Shown here piece by piece: positions 48,009-59,581 of a DNA stretch of 64,000 nucleotides. Within the stretch, counting starts at the first letter, position 1, and each line of letters begins with the position of its first letter. Origin of the DNA: Archaeoglobales archaeon (GTDB taxonomy: Archaea > Halobacteriota > Archaeoglobi > Archaeoglobales > Archaeoglobaceae); contig JAAOZI010000003.1 in assembly GCA_011605865.1 (NCBI GenBank), positions 1 to 64,000 of the forward strand, written 5' to 3'. The position numbers and the translations under genes were made by a program. The notes beneath the pieces are model-generated. The model was not told the origin of the DNA and made no database searches. It was given only the letters and a program-made list of their open reading frames with translations.

Positions 48009-49121
48009 ATGGAAAAGATCTGCATAGTACACTACGGAGAAATCGGAATCAAGGGAAAAAACAGAGATTTCTTTGAAAGAAAACTAGTCGAAAACATAAG
48101 GAGATTTGCAAAGGCGAAGAGAAGATATGGATGGATAGAAGTTGAATACAGAGATGGAATCGAGGAGAGACTCAAGAAAGTTCCCGGGATAAGATACTTT
48201 GGTATCGGGTACAAAACTGAACTCGAAATCGAAGCAATTAAGGATGCAACGTTGAGAACACTTCCCGAAAAATTCGAAACTTTCAAGATTTCTGCTTCCA
48301 GAAGGAACAAGAAATTTCCTTTGAACTCTATAGAGGTTAACAGAGTCATTGGAAGTTTTGTGATCGAAAAAACCGGAAAAAAAGTGGATTTGGAAAATCC
48401 GGATGTTACTGTTTGGATTGAAATAGGAAACGAGGCTTTGGTTTACTCACAGAGATTGGAGGGAATTGGCGGTCTTCCGGTAGGAACTGCAGGGAAAGTT
48501 GTATCTCTAGTTTCGGGCGGAATTGACAGTCCGGTAGCGAGTTTTTTGGCAATGAAAAGAGGTTGTGAGGTTGTTCTGGTGCATTTCTTCAATAAAACCC
48601 TCCATTCTGAAAATGTCAGGAGGAAGATTCATATGATTGCCGAAAGACTTGCAGAGTACCAGGGTTCAATTAAGCTTTACATGGTACCTTTCGAGGAAGT
48701 TCAGCTCGAAATAATCCGTATAGTTCCACCAAAGCTTAGAATGGTCGTTTACAGAAGGAGCATGATGAGAATGGCAAATGCAATTGCCGAGAAAGAGGAA
48801 GCGAAGGCCATAGTTACAGGAGACAACATTTCGCAGGTTGCAAGTCAGACGTTGGAAAATCTAAACGTTATATACTCTGCCTCGAAACTCGCGGTTCTCC
48901 CGCCCCTGCTCGGATTTGATAAGGAAGAGATAATCGCGATAGCGAAAAAGATAGGAACCTATGAAATCTCAATTCTTCCTTATGAGGACTGTTGCTCGTT
49001 AATGGTGGCGAAGCATCCCGAGACTAAAGCCAAACTTGAGATTGTCAAGGAATTTGAAGAATTTGAGGATTTAGAAAAAAATGCAGTAGAAAAGGCAGAG
49101 GTTTTTGAATTTCATTCATAA
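48009..49121 (+). CDS. thiI: tRNA 4-thiouridine synthase ThiI
   Basis: [50 protein letters not shown]. Confidence 0.93.
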   Translation: MEKICIVHYGEIGIKGKNRDFFERKLVENIRRFAKAKRRYGWIEVEYRDGIEERLKKVPGIRYFGIGYKTELEIEAIKDATLRTLPEKFETFKISASRRNKKFPLNSIEVNRVIGSFVIEKTGKKVDLENPDVTVWIEIGNEALVYSQRLEGIGGLPVGTAGKVVSLVSGGIDSPVASFLAMKRGCEVVLVHFFNKTLHSENVRRKIHMIAERLAEYQGSIKLYMVPFEEVQLEIIRIVPPKLRMVVYRRSMMRMANAIAEKEEAKAIVTGDNISQVASQTLENLNVIYSASKLAVLPPLLGFDKEEIIAIAKKIGTYEISILPYEDCCSLMVAKHPETKAKLEIVKEFEEFEDLEKNAVEKAEVFEFHS

Positions 49122-50359
49122 ACTTTTTCCCATTCCTTGTACCAGTCCATTGCATCTTTTTCGCAGTCTCTGTCTTTTGATGGTAGACCCATTAGCTTGT
49201 AAGTTTCATGCTGAATTAGCACCTTCATGATTTCGTTGCTCCCTGTCCATATCGGTGCCAATCTGGCATCCCTGAGCATTCTTTCGATTGGATATACTTG
49301 AGTGTAGCCGATACCACCCATTATCTGCATCGCTTTGTTCACAACATCCCAGAGGACCTCGGTTGCGAATAGTTTTGTCTCGCTAACAAGTCTTCTTGGA
49401 TCTTGGTTGAATTTACCGGCATCGTACAAATCAACGGCTTTTGCAGCATTATAAACCAGAGCTCTTGCAGCATCTATCATCGTAACGGCTTCGGCCACCA
49501 TAAAATTGACTCCCTGAAATTCCCTTATCTTTCTTCCAAATGCCTTGCGTTTGTCGGAATATTTGATGGCTATCTCTATGGCAGCCCTTGCACCACCTAC
49601 TGCGCCGGCCGCGGAAGTCAACCTTTCAGGAATCATCATCCTATTGAAAATCTCCCTGGCTCCATTGACTTCGCCTAGAACGTACTCTTTTGGAACTTCG
49701 AGATCTCTGAAAACTATTCTTGCAGTGCCCATTCCCCGAAAGCCAAGCAAATTGTAAACTTCTTCAACCTCAACACCCATTTCTCTTTCCACTATAAATG
49801 CAGTCAAAGCCCTATGACTCGGAGCATTTGGGTCAGTTCTTGCATAGATTAGATAAAAATCTGCAACCTTCCCACCAGCTATGAATCTCTTCGAACCGTT
49901 GAGAACCCAAACGTTTCCTTTTTTCTCAGCCTTAGTAGTTGTTCCAAAAAAGTCACTCCCCCCTCGGGGTTCAGTTAAACCTTCTGCCGATATTTTTCTA
50001 CCCTTTATTATTGGTTTTAGAAACTCTTCCTTTTGCCAATCGTTTCCAAATCTATACAAAGCCTCGCCGACTATGCTTACCATTGAATACGCGCATCCAA
50101 GCCCTAGGCCAAGGATTCCGATTTCTTCGAGCGCAACACTTTCCGCAGACCATGTCATTCCCCTGCCTCCGTATTCTTCTGGAAATCTGAGACCAAGTAA
50201 TCTCTTTTCAGCACAATTTCTTACGAATTCGAATGGATAGTCTATTTCATTTCTGTCCATTTTTCTGAGCAATTCCGGATCAACGCTGGCGACGAAGCTC
50301 TTAACCTCTTCTCTCAACCTCGCCTCCTCCTCCGTTAGAAGACAGTCGTTTTCAAGCAT
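49112..50359 (-). CDS. Acyl-CoA dehydrogenase
   Basis: [69 protein letters not shown]. Confidence 0.95.
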   Translation of the reverse strand: MLENDCLLTEEEARLREEVKSFVASVDPELLRKMDRNEIDYPFEFVRNCAEKRLLGLRFPEEYGGRGMTWSAESVALEEIGILGLGLGCAYSMVSIVGEALYRFGNDWQKEEFLKPIIKGRKISAEGLTEPRGGSDFFGTTTKAEKKGNVWVLNGSKRFIAGGKVADFYLIYARTDPNAPSHRALTAFIVEREMGVEVEEVYNLLGFRGMGTARIVFRDLEVPKEYVLGEVNGAREIFNRMMIPERLTSAAGAVGGARAAIEIAIKYSDKRKAFGRKIREFQGVNFMVAEAVTMIDAARALVYNAAKAVDLYDAGKFNQDPRRLVSETKLFATEVLWDVVNKAMQIMGGIGYTQVYPIERMLRDARLAPIWTGSNEIMKVLIQHETYKLMGLPSKDRDCEKDAMDWYKEWEKVYE

Positions 50360-50565
50360 TTCAGCATCACCGATTTTTAGTTTAATTTTAGCTCTAAAAA
50401 AATTTCGCTACCCATAGAAGGCTCAGACGCCTCAATGCTGCTTAAAAGATGAGAGGATGAGATAGCTATCCTGAATACAGAAAAAAAGGGCTTTGGAGAA
50501 GTTAGGCTGTATTGGAACATCTCTTGCTCAGTTAAGGTTAAAATCTGATCCTGATCTCTCTCTTT

Positions 50566-51837
50566 ATGCGATCGGCAGAGATATCTCCAGAGATGGATGG
50601 GAAAAAAGTAACGGTCTTCGGTTGGGTTCATGAGGTCAGAGATCTTGGAGGACTTGTTTTCATAGTTCTCAGGGACAGAGAGGGTTTTATTCAAGTTACG
50701 CTCCCTAAAAAAATTATCGATCCAGAAACATTCAAGAAAGCGAAGAAAATCAGCAGGGAAAGTGTTTTGAGAGTTGAAGGAACTGTAAAGAAGGAAGAGA
50801 AGGCACCCAATGGATTTGAGATAATCCCTGAAGTGATTGACGTTCTTAATGAGAGTCAGGCTCCACTACCCTTGGAAGTTACGGAGAAAGTACCTGCAGA
50901 TCTGGATACTAGGCTTGAAAACAGATTCATGGATCTAAGAAGACCAAAAATCTTTGCGATATTCAAAATAAAGTCAGAGATAACAAAAAGTATTAGAGAT
51001 TTTTTAAACAGGGAAGGATTCATAGAGGTTCAGACACCGAAAATAGTCTCTACGGCAACGGAAGGAGGTACGGAACTTTTTCCGGTTAGCTACTTTGAAA
51101 GAGAAGCTTTTTTGAATCAGAGTCCTCAACTTTACAAGCAGATTTTGATGTCAGCAGGATTCGAAAAGGTTTTTGAAATAGGGCCGATTTTCAGGGCCGA
51201 GGAACACAACACAACGAGACATTTAAACGAGGCAACTTCGGTGGATATAGAGGTGAGCTTCGCCGATCACGAAGATGTCATGAAAATTCTGGAAAGATTA
51301 ATTGCTAAAGTTTATTGTGACGTTTTAGAGAACTGTGAGAAGCAATTGGAAATTTTGGACGTAAAGCTTGAAGTTCCGGAAATTCCATTTGAAAGAATAA
51401 CTTACGATGAAGCGCTTGAAATGCTTGGTGACCAGATACCTTGGGGTGAGGATCTGGACTTACAGGCTTTGAAGACGATAGGGAGCAAGATTGAGAGTCA
51501 TTACTTCATAACAAACTGGCCGATAAAAATTAAGCCCTTCTATGTGATGGCGTTGGATGAAAAACTTAGCAAGAGTTTCGATCTTATGCATGGTTATATA
51601 GAGCTTGCAAGCGGTGCGCAAAGAGAGCACAGATATGAAAAGCTTGTAGAGAACATAAAATCCAAGGGACTGCATCCAGAGAGTTTTGAGTTCTATCTCA
51701 AGGCTTTTCGCTACGGAATGCCACCGCATTCTGGCTGGGGGCTTGGGCTTGAAAGATTGGTGATGTCCATGCTGAACTTGAACAACATTAGGGAAGCAAT
51801 GTTATTCCCAAGGGACAGAACCAGACTCGTACCATAA
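50566..51837 (+). CDS. aspS: Aspartyl-tRNA synthetase (archaeal type)
   Basis: [59 protein letters not shown]. Confidence 0.95.
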   Translation: MRSAEISPEMDGKKVTVFGWVHEVRDLGGLVFIVLRDREGFIQVTLPKKIIDPETFKKAKKISRESVLRVEGTVKKEEKAPNGFEIIPEVIDVLNESQAPLPLEVTEKVPADLDTRLENRFMDLRRPKIFAIFKIKSEITKSIRDFLNREGFIEVQTPKIVSTATEGGTELFPVSYFEREAFLNQSPQLYKQILMSAGFEKVFEIGPIFRAEEHNTTRHLNEATSVDIEVSFADHEDVMKILERLIAKVYCDVLENCEKQLEILDVKLEVPEIPFERITYDEALEMLGDQIPWGEDLDLQALKTIGSKIESHYFITNWPIKIKPFYVMALDEKLSKSFDLMHGYIELASGAQREHRYEKLVENIKSKGLHPESFEFYLKAFRYGMPPHSGWGLGLERLVMSMLNLNNIREAMLFPRDRTRLVP

Positions 51838-51889
51838 TTCAATTTTGCAAGAAAAAAATAAATAGATTGAAGTTTTAAATTTTTTGAGA

Positions 51890-53389
51890 ATGCTTGAGAG
51901 ATATAGAATACTTAGAAATTTTGCAAAGGCAGAGGTAAAGGAAGAGGTAACATTTCAGAATGTGGTTAGCGAGTATTATGTTGCCGAACCTTTCATAAAG
52001 GTTGTCATCTACGAGGACCCGGAAAAGAGAAGGCTAGTATACCATGTTGTGGAACCTTCTTTGAGCATAGAAGAACTTCAGATAATTTCTTCGATTATCG
52101 GCGATTTAAGAAGGATCTTATCGCTGCGGGATCTATCTCAGGATTTAGAAGAGCGGGCCAAAAACTTAGTCAGGACGGTTGAGAAGTTATTAAAAGAGTT
52201 TGGAATGGAATTGGACCAGGATTTTTACACGAGAATGCTTTATTACCTCTTTAGAGAGTTCTTCGGTTTCGGTCCAATTGAAGCCTTCATGCTCGATCCG
52301 AACATCGAAGACATATCCTGTGATGGATACAATGTTCCCATTTTCGTTTATCACAGAGAATGGGGATATCTTGAGACAAATATAAGGCTTCAAAAGTCTT
52401 TTTTAGACAGATTTGTCGTTCTGCTTGCCCAGAGATGTGGCAAACATCTCTCGATTGCAAATCCCATCATTGACGCAACCTTACCGGATGGTAGCAGGTT
52501 GCAGGCAACCTTTGGAACCGAAATAACGCCGAGAGGTTCGAGTTTTGCAATAAGAAAATTCGCAGCAGAACCTTTGACACCCTTGGATCTTATAAGATCT
52601 GGAACCGTTCCAGTCGAGCTTATGGCCTATATTTGGCTTGCGGTAGAGCATAAGCTTTCGATTATGGTTGTTGGAGAAACTGCAAGCGGAAAAACAACGA
52701 CACTAAATGCAATTCTAATGTTTGTTCCTCCGGATGCGAAAGTTGTTTCCATAGAAGACACGAGGGAAATAAAGTTGTATCACGAAAACTGGCTAGCGCA
52801 AGTTACGAGAATTGGTATAGGAGAACAGCAAATAGAAATGTATGACCTTCTAAAAGCAACCCTGAGGCAAAGGCCTGACTACATAGTTGTTGGGGAGGTT
52901 AGGGGCAAGGAAGCCATGACACTTTTCCAAGCCATGTCGACGGGTCATGCAAGCTACGCGACCTTTCATGCCGGAGACGTAAACCAGATGATTTACAGAC
53001 TTGAAAACGAGCCGTTGAATGTACCGAGGAGTATGATACAGTTCTTGGACATCGTTTTAGTTCAAGGTATGTATCTTGTGCAGGGAAAGAGAATTAGGCG
53101 AACGAAGGAAGTGAACGAAATACTTGGAATAGATCCCGCGGATAACAACATTCTTGTGAACCAATTCATTAAATGGGAGCCTAAAAGTGATACCCATGTT
53201 CAGATTGGTACACCAAAGAAGCTTGAAAAAATAGCATTGGTTAGGGGAAATGAAGTTTTTGAGGAGTTAGAGAGGAGAAAGAAATACCTTGAGTGGATGG
53301 TTAGAAAGGATATCAGAGATTATAGAGAGTTTACAAAGTTTGTGCATACTTACTATTACAATCCCGAGCTGGCCCTTTCGGGAATATGA
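51890..53389 (+). CDS. Type II/IV secretion ATPase (archaeal type IV pilus/archaellum ATPase)
   Basis: Walker A VVGETASGKTTTLNAIL; RPDYIVVGEVRGKEAMTLFQAMSTGH. Confidence 0.92.
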   Translation: MLERYRILRNFAKAEVKEEVTFQNVVSEYYVAEPFIKVVIYEDPEKRRLVYHVVEPSLSIEELQIISSIIGDLRRILSLRDLSQDLEERAKNLVRTVEKLLKEFGMELDQDFYTRMLYYLFREFFGFGPIEAFMLDPNIEDISCDGYNVPIFVYHREWGYLETNIRLQKSFLDRFVVLLAQRCGKHLSIANPIIDATLPDGSRLQATFGTEITPRGSSFAIRKFAAEPLTPLDLIRSGTVPVELMAYIWLAVEHKLSIMVVGETASGKTTTLNAILMFVPPDAKVVSIEDTREIKLYHENWLAQVTRIGIGEQQIEMYDLLKATLRQRPDYIVVGEVRGKEAMTLFQAMSTGHASYATFHAGDVNQMIYRLENEPLNVPRSMIQFLDIVLVQGMYLVQGKRIRRTKEVNEILGIDPADNNILVNQFIKWEPKSDTHVQIGTPKKLEKIALVRGNEVFEELERRKKYLEWMVRKDIRDYREFTKFVHTYYYNPELALSGI

Positions 53390-55206
53390 CCCCGGTGAAA
53401 TTTAAGAGTTACTTTAGGAAAAAATTCGAGAATAGACCGGATAAATACAGAGAACTGAAAAAAGCTTTAGAAGCTTCCAGGCTTAGGATAACTCTGCCAG
53501 AACTTTTGGCAGCGGCTTTGTTTTATCCATTGATTTTGATGCTTTTTGTCTGGCCTCTCTGCTTTTTGCTTTTAGGCCATCTATTTCACGGTATTGAGTC
53601 GGTGAGGTATCTGGGTTTTGAAGTTGAGTTCTGGAAAATTCGCATCGCAATTTCGACTTTGATTTCCATCTTAGTCTTCACTATAGCCCGTTATTCAATT
53701 TTGACTTATCCCTATTACTTATCAAATTTTCGAAAAGGCCGAATAGATTCAGCCTTGCCGCATGCTGTTAACGTGATGCTCGGCATGATGAAGGGAAATG
53801 TACCGTTAATTTCGGCCTTTAAATACATTTCGGAGAATAAGGCTTTGTTCGGAGAGGTAAGCGTCGAGTTTGAAAGAATATCCGTTCTTGCTGAATTCGG
53901 GGATCTTGAAAGCGCCATGAAATATGTTGCCGAGACAACTCCTTCCGAAAAGCTGAGAGTCTTTCTTGAAAACCTTATCGAGGTTTACCGTGGTAGCGGA
54001 AATGTTTTGAGCTACCTTAAGGCAAAATCTGAACAGTTCTTTATGGAAAAGGAAAAGAGTTATATTCTTTTTATCGAAACGCTCCAGATTCTTGCCGAAA
54101 TATACCTGGCTTTGTTCATTGTTGCCCCCCTTTTCCTGCTGATCGTTTTAACTGTCATGAACATGCTCGGAAGCAACACCTTGAATCTTTATCGCGTCAT
54201 AATTTTCACTTTAATTCCGTTGGGCTCCTTTATAGTCTTCCTGATTGCTCAATCTTCGGCTTTAGGGGAAAACAGGGAGCTGGGCAAGGTGCTCAGGGAA
54301 TTTGAGCTTTTTTTCGCTCCTTTATCGAAAAGAAAAGCTGGAATTAGATTCAACAAATTTAGGAAGATTTACGGCTCACTTAAGAAGTTTTTGCTTTATC
54401 CGATCTATGAAGCACCCTATGTTTTGGGGCTCAAACACATTGCGATCTACTTCCTGACTCCTGGGGTCGTTTTCTTTGCAGCCTTTTTCGGGAAGATGGA
54501 ATTTGACTATCTCGTATTTTCATCGATGTTGGCGATCGGCATTCCTGCGATTTTGTTTATAGAATACAGGGAGAGATTGATAAGAAGGGCGGAAAAAGAG
54601 CTTCCAGACTTCTTGAAACAGCTGGCTTCACTTAACGAAGCGGGGCTAAACATAGTGGAAGCTTTAAGAAACGTCGGCGAATCTGAGACGAGTGTTGTTA
54701 GCAGGGAGATTAAGATTGTTAAAAGGCGTGCGGAATGGGGAGAAGTTATTGCACATGCTTTTTTGAAGCTTGAGGAGAGGATTAGAAGCGGATTATTCCA
54801 GAAAGCTATTTCTACGCTCGTTAAAGCAATAGAAGCTTCTCCAAGCATCAGAGATGCTCTCTACGTGGCTTCGGTCTTCTCAGAACTCGAAGTGGAAATT
54901 AGGGAGAGAATAAGGGGGGCTATGAGCACGTATTTGATCGTAATTTACCTAGCGTTTGCAGTATTTCTTTACACTACTTATGTCCTCTTAAAGAATCTCC
55001 TGTCAGTTGTTTCAGGTCTAAACTCAAATCTGGTCTCCGTAAATATTTACGAAATTGAAAGCGTCTTTATGGAGACCTCTGTAGTTGTGGCAATCTTTTC
55101 CGGTTTGGCTGCGGGAATTATGGGCGAGGGAAGAATTGAGGCAGGATTGAAGCATTTGTTCGTACTATTGGTGATCACGTATGTATTCTTCAAATTCCTT
55201 ATTTAA
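53386..55206 (+). CDS. Type IV pilus platform protein (TadC/ArlJ-like, two T2SSF domains)
   Basis: 606-aa TM protein following the ATPase; LPHAVNVMLGMMKGNVPLISAF and LPDFLKQLASLNEAGLNIVEAL. Confidence 0.87.
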   Translation: MTPVKFKSYFRKKFENRPDKYRELKKALEASRLRITLPELLAAALFYPLILMLFVWPLCFLLLGHLFHGIESVRYLGFEVEFWKIRIAISTLISILVFTIARYSILTYPYYLSNFRKGRIDSALPHAVNVMLGMMKGNVPLISAFKYISENKALFGEVSVEFERISVLAEFGDLESAMKYVAETTPSEKLRVFLENLIEVYRGSGNVLSYLKAKSEQFFMEKEKSYILFIETLQILAEIYLALFIVAPLFLLIVLTVMNMLGSNTLNLYRVIIFTLIPLGSFIVFLIAQSSALGENRELGKVLREFELFFAPLSKRKAGIRFNKFRKIYGSLKKFLLYPIYEAPYVLGLKHIAIYFLTPGVVFFAAFFGKMEFDYLVFSSMLAIGIPAILFIEYRERLIRRAEKELPDFLKQLASLNEAGLNIVEALRNVGESETSVVSREIKIVKRRAEWGEVIAHAFLKLEERIRSGLFQKAISTLVKAIEASPSIRDALYVASVFSELEVEIRERIRGAMSTYLIVIYLAFAVFLYTTYVLLKNLLSVVSGLNSNLVSVNIYEIESVFMETSVVVAIFSGLAAGIMGEGRIEAGLKHLFVLLVITYVFFKFLI

Positions 55207-55612
55207 AACGAGAATTTCGGCGCATTTGCTTGATGCATTTGTCTCTGAAGGGGAGAAAGTAACCGTAGAAGGGTGGCTGACATTTTACGATGAAAAGGAA
55301 ATGACTTGGAAACCCTTGGATGGTCTTTTAACTTTTTACTTAAATGGAAGGGAAATTGGGAAAGCAAAGGCACAATACGGGCTTTTTTCCTTTACTTTTC
55401 CATCACCATCAGTTGGTAAGCATAAAATCGAAATTAAATTTAAGAAAGAGGGATACGAGTCTAGCTACAAGTCTTTATTCTTTGAAGTTGTTGAGAAAAG
55501 AAAGAAAGAGAGGGTATCAAGGGTTGCGAGACTAATCTTCTTTTTAATCCTATTCCTTTGTTTTATCCTATTTTTGTCAATCTTTTTGTCTAAATTATTT
55601 TTACGCTCCTGA
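55181..55612 (+). CDS. Putative pilus-associated protein with Ig-like domain and C-terminal TM helix
   Basis: GEKVTVEGWLTFYDEKEMTWKPLDGLLTFYLNGREIG; C-terminal TM; overlaps platform gene. Confidence 0.6.
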   Translation: MYSSNSLFKTRISAHLLDAFVSEGEKVTVEGWLTFYDEKEMTWKPLDGLLTFYLNGREIGKAKAQYGLFSFTFPSPSVGKHKIEIKFKKEGYESSYKSLFFEVVEKRKKERVSRVARLIFFLILFLCFILFLSIFLSKLFLRS

Positions 55613-56765
55613 ACCTTATTGCCGGCGTTAAGGTATTCTCAATCTGGACTCTCTCCGAACAATAACCTTGGATTTTGCTGAGCAACTCGAAGATGTTTCC
55701 GTAGATCATTGTACCTTTTATAGCCTTTTCTTCAAACTCGGCGTTTAAAGTTTCAACGCTGAAGTCACCACTGACAGAATTCGCTGTGTGCGCGCCTAGA
55801 AAGTTGTGTATGATCAGAGCTCTACTTTTGTCAACTCTTTCTTGCACTTCGATGATTAAGTTGCTAGGCATGGGAACCGGAGGTGAATCGATGCTAATTC
55901 TCAATCCATTGCCGGTTAGGCCAAATTTTTCTGCGTTTTTCAAATCTGAATAAAAACAGAGAACTTTCCCATCTACTAGAACTTTCCTTCTTGCCATGAC
56001 TCCCTCATCGTCGAAAGAATAGCTTGCAAAGCCGTAGGGTAGAGTGGGATCGTCTAGGATCCTTATATTCCCCAGATCTGCTCCAATATGGAGTCTACTT
56101 CTTCTTCTTGCAACATTCTCGGCTGATAGAGATGGGTAGAGGGTATGGGAAAAGAGCTGATGTATCGCTTGTGGCATCAGGACGAGATCGTAGTAACCAG
56201 AATCAATTTTCTCAGCTTTTGCAGATTTCAGGGCAAGCTCTTCGGCATATGTTACAGTTTTTTCAATATCCAGTTCAATTTTCCTGCTTTGAGTCTGCGC
56301 AAATCCGCTTCCCCCGTTGAATACTGTTTCAACTGAAAAGAAGGAGAAAGTTCCCTTTTCTGTGAGTTCCGCTCCAGAAGAATTTCTCAATTCAACCTCT
56401 ACGATCTCATGAGCTATGAGTGCATTGGCTATCCTAGCCTTTTCTATCGAGCTCGTAACAATTTCATATTCTTCTTTTATATAGTCGCTGCTTATATTTT
56501 CAAACCTTGCATCATATAGTCCGTCGACTTTTGCTGCTTTTTCGACGGGAAATTCTTTGAGCACCTCCTCAGAAATTTTAGCAACCTTTTTTGCAGATTC
56601 GATTGTCTTCTCCAAATCCCTACCGGCAGAAAATCCAACTCTGCTGTTCTCTATTACCCTAACCGCATAAGCCTTGTCTACAACTTTTTTAAGAATTTTT
56701 AGCTTTCCGGCCTCAATTTCTGCAGAATATCCAACGATTTTTTCGCTGAAAATCTCCCACTCCAT
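55590..56765 (-). CDS. TldE/PmbA-family metalloprotease subunit
   Basis: SAGRDLEKTIESAKKVAK; DDPTLPYGFASYSFDDEGVMARRKVLVDGKVL. Confidence 0.9.
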   Translation of the reverse strand: MEWEIFSEKIVGYSAEIEAGKLKILKKVVDKAYAVRVIENSRVGFSAGRDLEKTIESAKKVAKISEEVLKEFPVEKAAKVDGLYDARFENISSDYIKEEYEIVTSSIEKARIANALIAHEIVEVELRNSSGAELTEKGTFSFFSVETVFNGGSGFAQTQSRKIELDIEKTVTYAEELALKSAKAEKIDSGYYDLVLMPQAIHQLFSHTLYPSLSAENVARRRSRLHIGADLGNIRILDDPTLPYGFASYSFDDEGVMARRKVLVDGKVLCFYSDLKNAEKFGLTGNGLRISIDSPPVPMPSNLIIEVQERVDKSRALIIHNFLGAHTANSVSGDFSVETLNAEFEEKAIKGTMIYGNIFELLSKIQGYCSERVQIENTLTPAIRFRSVKII

Positions 56766-58030
56766 TATTCCCCACCTACCTTTGCTCTGCAGAGAATTTC
56801 TGGACTACCGTCTGCAACGGGAACCGTTTGCGATGCTTTTCCGCAAAATCCGGGATCAAAATTGAGGTTTCTGCCAATCTTTATGTTGTTTAGGATTTCT
56901 AGATAACCCATCAGCCCCACGTCTCTTATCATCTCCGAAATCTCCCCGTTTCTTATTATATATCCATATTGAGCGCTGAAGTGGAAATAACCTGTTGCCG
57001 GATTTGTTTCACCGCCTTTTGAACCAATTAGATAGACACCATTTCTACAAAGCTCGAGAAGTTCATCAAACCTGTAATCCCCGGGCATCAGAAAGGTGTT
57101 GCTCATCCTAACTATCGGAAAATCAATCCCTTCACTTCTGGCATTCCCCGGCTTTCCTTTCAGTTTCTTTGCAGTCTCTCTGCTGTGGAGATAGCTCTTG
57201 AGAATTCCGTTTTCGACCAGTATTTTTCTTTCAGCCTTTACACCTTCATCATCGAATGGAAAGAAGCCGAACTCTTCTATTGTCGGATCATCAACTATTG
57301 TCACGTTTTTGCCAGCAATGGTCTCTCCTATTTTTCCGCTCAAAATGCTTGATCCCTGTAGCACGTGATCCGCTTCAGCTGCATGTCCAAAAGCTTCGTG
57401 TATGAATACCCCTGCAAGTTTGGAGTCCATTAGAACGTTCATCTCACCAGCAGGTGGCGATCGCGCATCAACGAGTTTTGGAAGGATCTCGTTTATCTCT
57501 TCTGTCAATTTGAAAACCTCCTTTAGTTTTTCAAAGCCTCCAACTTTCATCAGCCTTTTTGATAAAAACTGGAGCGTTTTTCCTTTTTCAATCGCAACAA
57601 TCGAGATTCCAAGCCTCGGGACGGTGTACTCGACTTCACTCCCGTCGGAATCCCTGTAATAAAACTTTTTTATATTTTCCATGTAGCTTATCTTAGCACT
57701 TCTAACTTTCAGACTCTTGTGAAGATCCTTGAGCATGGCAATTTTTTCTTCGACATCCACATCCCATGGTGGGATCTTTGGTTTCATTTCGTATTTACCT
57801 CTGCTGGTAGATCTTTCGACTTCCGAATCTCCTCTTGCAACAACGTTTCTTTCAGCTTCCCTTAATCCCTCATCATCTTTTACATCTCCAATAAAAACCC
57901 CCCAGAATCCGTTTTTTAGCACTCTGAAGCATTTGGACTTGATATTTACAATTTTTGGTTTTTCAACTGCTCCATCTTCTAAAGTGATCGTAAAACTCGA
58001 AATATCGACTTCTCTAATATCGTAGAACAT
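56765..58030 (-). CDS. tldD: TldD-family metalloprotease
   Basis: GVFIHEAFGHAAEAD (HExxxH); DDPTIEEFGFFPFDDEGVKAERKILVENG. Confidence 0.93.
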   Translation of the reverse strand: MFYDIREVDISSFTITLEDGAVEKPKIVNIKSKCFRVLKNGFWGVFIGDVKDDEGLREAERNVVARGDSEVERSTSRGKYEMKPKIPPWDVDVEEKIAMLKDLHKSLKVRSAKISYMENIKKFYYRDSDGSEVEYTVPRLGISIVAIEKGKTLQFLSKRLMKVGGFEKLKEVFKLTEEINEILPKLVDARSPPAGEMNVLMDSKLAGVFIHEAFGHAAEADHVLQGSSILSGKIGETIAGKNVTIVDDPTIEEFGFFPFDDEGVKAERKILVENGILKSYLHSRETAKKLKGKPGNARSEGIDFPIVRMSNTFLMPGDYRFDELLELCRNGVYLIGSKGGETNPATGYFHFSAQYGYIIRNGEISEMIRDVGLMGYLEILNNIKIGRNLNFDPGFCGKASQTVPVADGSPEILCRAKVGGE

Positions 58031-59421
58031 CAGTTACCACCAAGGATGCTTTCGGCAGCAATCAATCCCGTAACAGCGGCCCCTACAATTCCGCGGCTTA
58101 TCCCAGCTCCGTCGCCAATTGCGTAAATGAAGGGTATGTTTGTTCTCATATGCTGGTCAACCTTCAATTTTAGCGAGTAGAACTTTACCTCTGGGGCGTA
58201 AAGTAGTGTTGAATCGTCAGCCACTCCAGGAATAACTTTGTCAAGCCTTTCTAGGGCATCTAGTATATCGTCTATAACCCTCGCGGGATATGCTAAACTT
58301 ATGTCACCCGGAATTGCCGTTCTTAGGGTTGGTTGAACTAGGCGGTTATTTCTTATCCTGTTCTCGGTACTCCTCCTTCCTAGGCGGAGGTCTTTCAGCC
58401 TTTGGACAATCGGATTTCCACCTCCAAGTTTTGTGGTTATTCTTGCAAGATCCCTCCCCCACTCGTTTGGCTCTTCAAACGGCTCCGTGAATTCATAATG
58501 CCCAAGCAATGCAAAGTTTGTGTTTCCTGTTTTTTCCTTGGACTTGCTGTGTCCATTTACGAGGCAGAAGTCGCCATAATCCTCTCTTATAACCCAACCT
58601 CCTGGGCATGTGCAAAAGGTTCTCATGTAATCATCGTGCCTTCTAGTAATCACCCTCAGTTTCGGATCGTATATAGTTGAAGTTATGTCGCTCATTATCG
58701 ATGCAGGGACCTCAACTCTCACACCCACATCTATTGCTTTTGCGTTCTCGGCCACTGCTATTCCGTATTTTTTAACCCATTCCTCAAGCCAGTTTGCTCC
58801 GGCTCTTCCTACGGCTATTATAAGATTTTCGTATTCGAATTCTGAGCCATCTGACGTTTTCACGGCTTTCTTTCTTGGGTCTATGTCTATCACAATTGTT
58901 TCGGTAGTTATTTTTACGTCTTTTTTCTTTAATTCATGCTCTATGCTCTTTATAACCTTTGGAAGTTCGTCGCTGCCTACATGCCTCTGTTTTAGGGGTA
59001 CGAATTCTATACCGGCCGCATTTGCCATTTTTAGAAACTTGTTGATTCTCTCTTCATCTGTCCCGTAAATTTCTCCCTTTACACCATGTTTAAGAAAAAT
59101 TTCGTCAACTTCGTTCATTTTTTCGATAAGGTATTTAGGATCTAGGAAATCAAAGTCACCACCAACTGAAAAACTTGAAGGGTACTTTGGATTAACGTAA
59201 TTTAGTTTTCCATCTGAAAGCCCTCCAGCTCCTCCGACACCGCATGTTATATTACAAGGATCGCATTTCTTGCAAAAGCTCTCGGATAAATCACTTGGAC
59301 ACTTCCTTTTGTCTATTTCTCTTCCCATTTCGAATATTGCGACCTTCTTTTTTCCTGCGAGTTTATAGGCAGCAAAAAGCCCCCCTGGTCCAGCGCCGAT
59401 TATTATGACATCGAATTTCAT
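58030..59421 (-). CDS. FAD-dependent dehydrogenase/oxidoreductase
   Basis: DVIIIGAGPGGLFAAYKL; CGVGGAGGLSDGKLNY; YAIGDGAGISRGIVGAAVTG. Confidence 0.88.
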   Translation of the reverse strand: MKFDVIIIGAGPGGLFAAYKLAGKKKVAIFEMGREIDKRKCPSDLSESFCKKCDPCNITCGVGGAGGLSDGKLNYVNPKYPSSFSVGGDFDFLDPKYLIEKMNEVDEIFLKHGVKGEIYGTDEERINKFLKMANAAGIEFVPLKQRHVGSDELPKVIKSIEHELKKKDVKITTETIVIDIDPRKKAVKTSDGSEFEYENLIIAVGRAGANWLEEWVKKYGIAVAENAKAIDVGVRVEVPASIMSDITSTIYDPKLRVITRRHDDYMRTFCTCPGGWVIREDYGDFCLVNGHSKSKEKTGNTNFALLGHYEFTEPFEEPNEWGRDLARITTKLGGGNPIVQRLKDLRLGRRSTENRIRNNRLVQPTLRTAIPGDISLAYPARVIDDILDALERLDKVIPGVADDSTLLYAPEVKFYSLKLKVDQHMRTNIPFIYAIGDGAGISRGIVGAAVTGLIAAESILGGN

Positions 59422-59480
59422 ACCTCTAAAACTTTTGTCTGTCTGTCATTTAAGTTTTGTCTTTTAATTATAAACTGAAA

Positions 59481-59500
59481 ACTCGCCTTTTGCGGCGAGT
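59481..59500. repeat. GC hairpin in a divergent intergenic region
   Basis: ACTCGCC-TTTTGC-GGCGAGT, followed by GGCTCAC. Confidence 0.45.
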
Positions 59501-59581
59501 GGCTCACAGTCTCTTTGCAACCCAGTTTCTCAGGCGAGGGAGTTTAGAAAGTTTTTTTAAAATTAAGTCAATCTTTTTATC

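Noticed and set aside
50440-50560. C/D-box sRNA candidate upstream of aspS
   Set aside because: A ctga string is present but no convincing RTGATGA C box pairs with it.
50377-50694. 105-aa minus-strand ORF upstream of aspS
   Set aside because: Overlaps the aspS 5' end in antisense; no motif.
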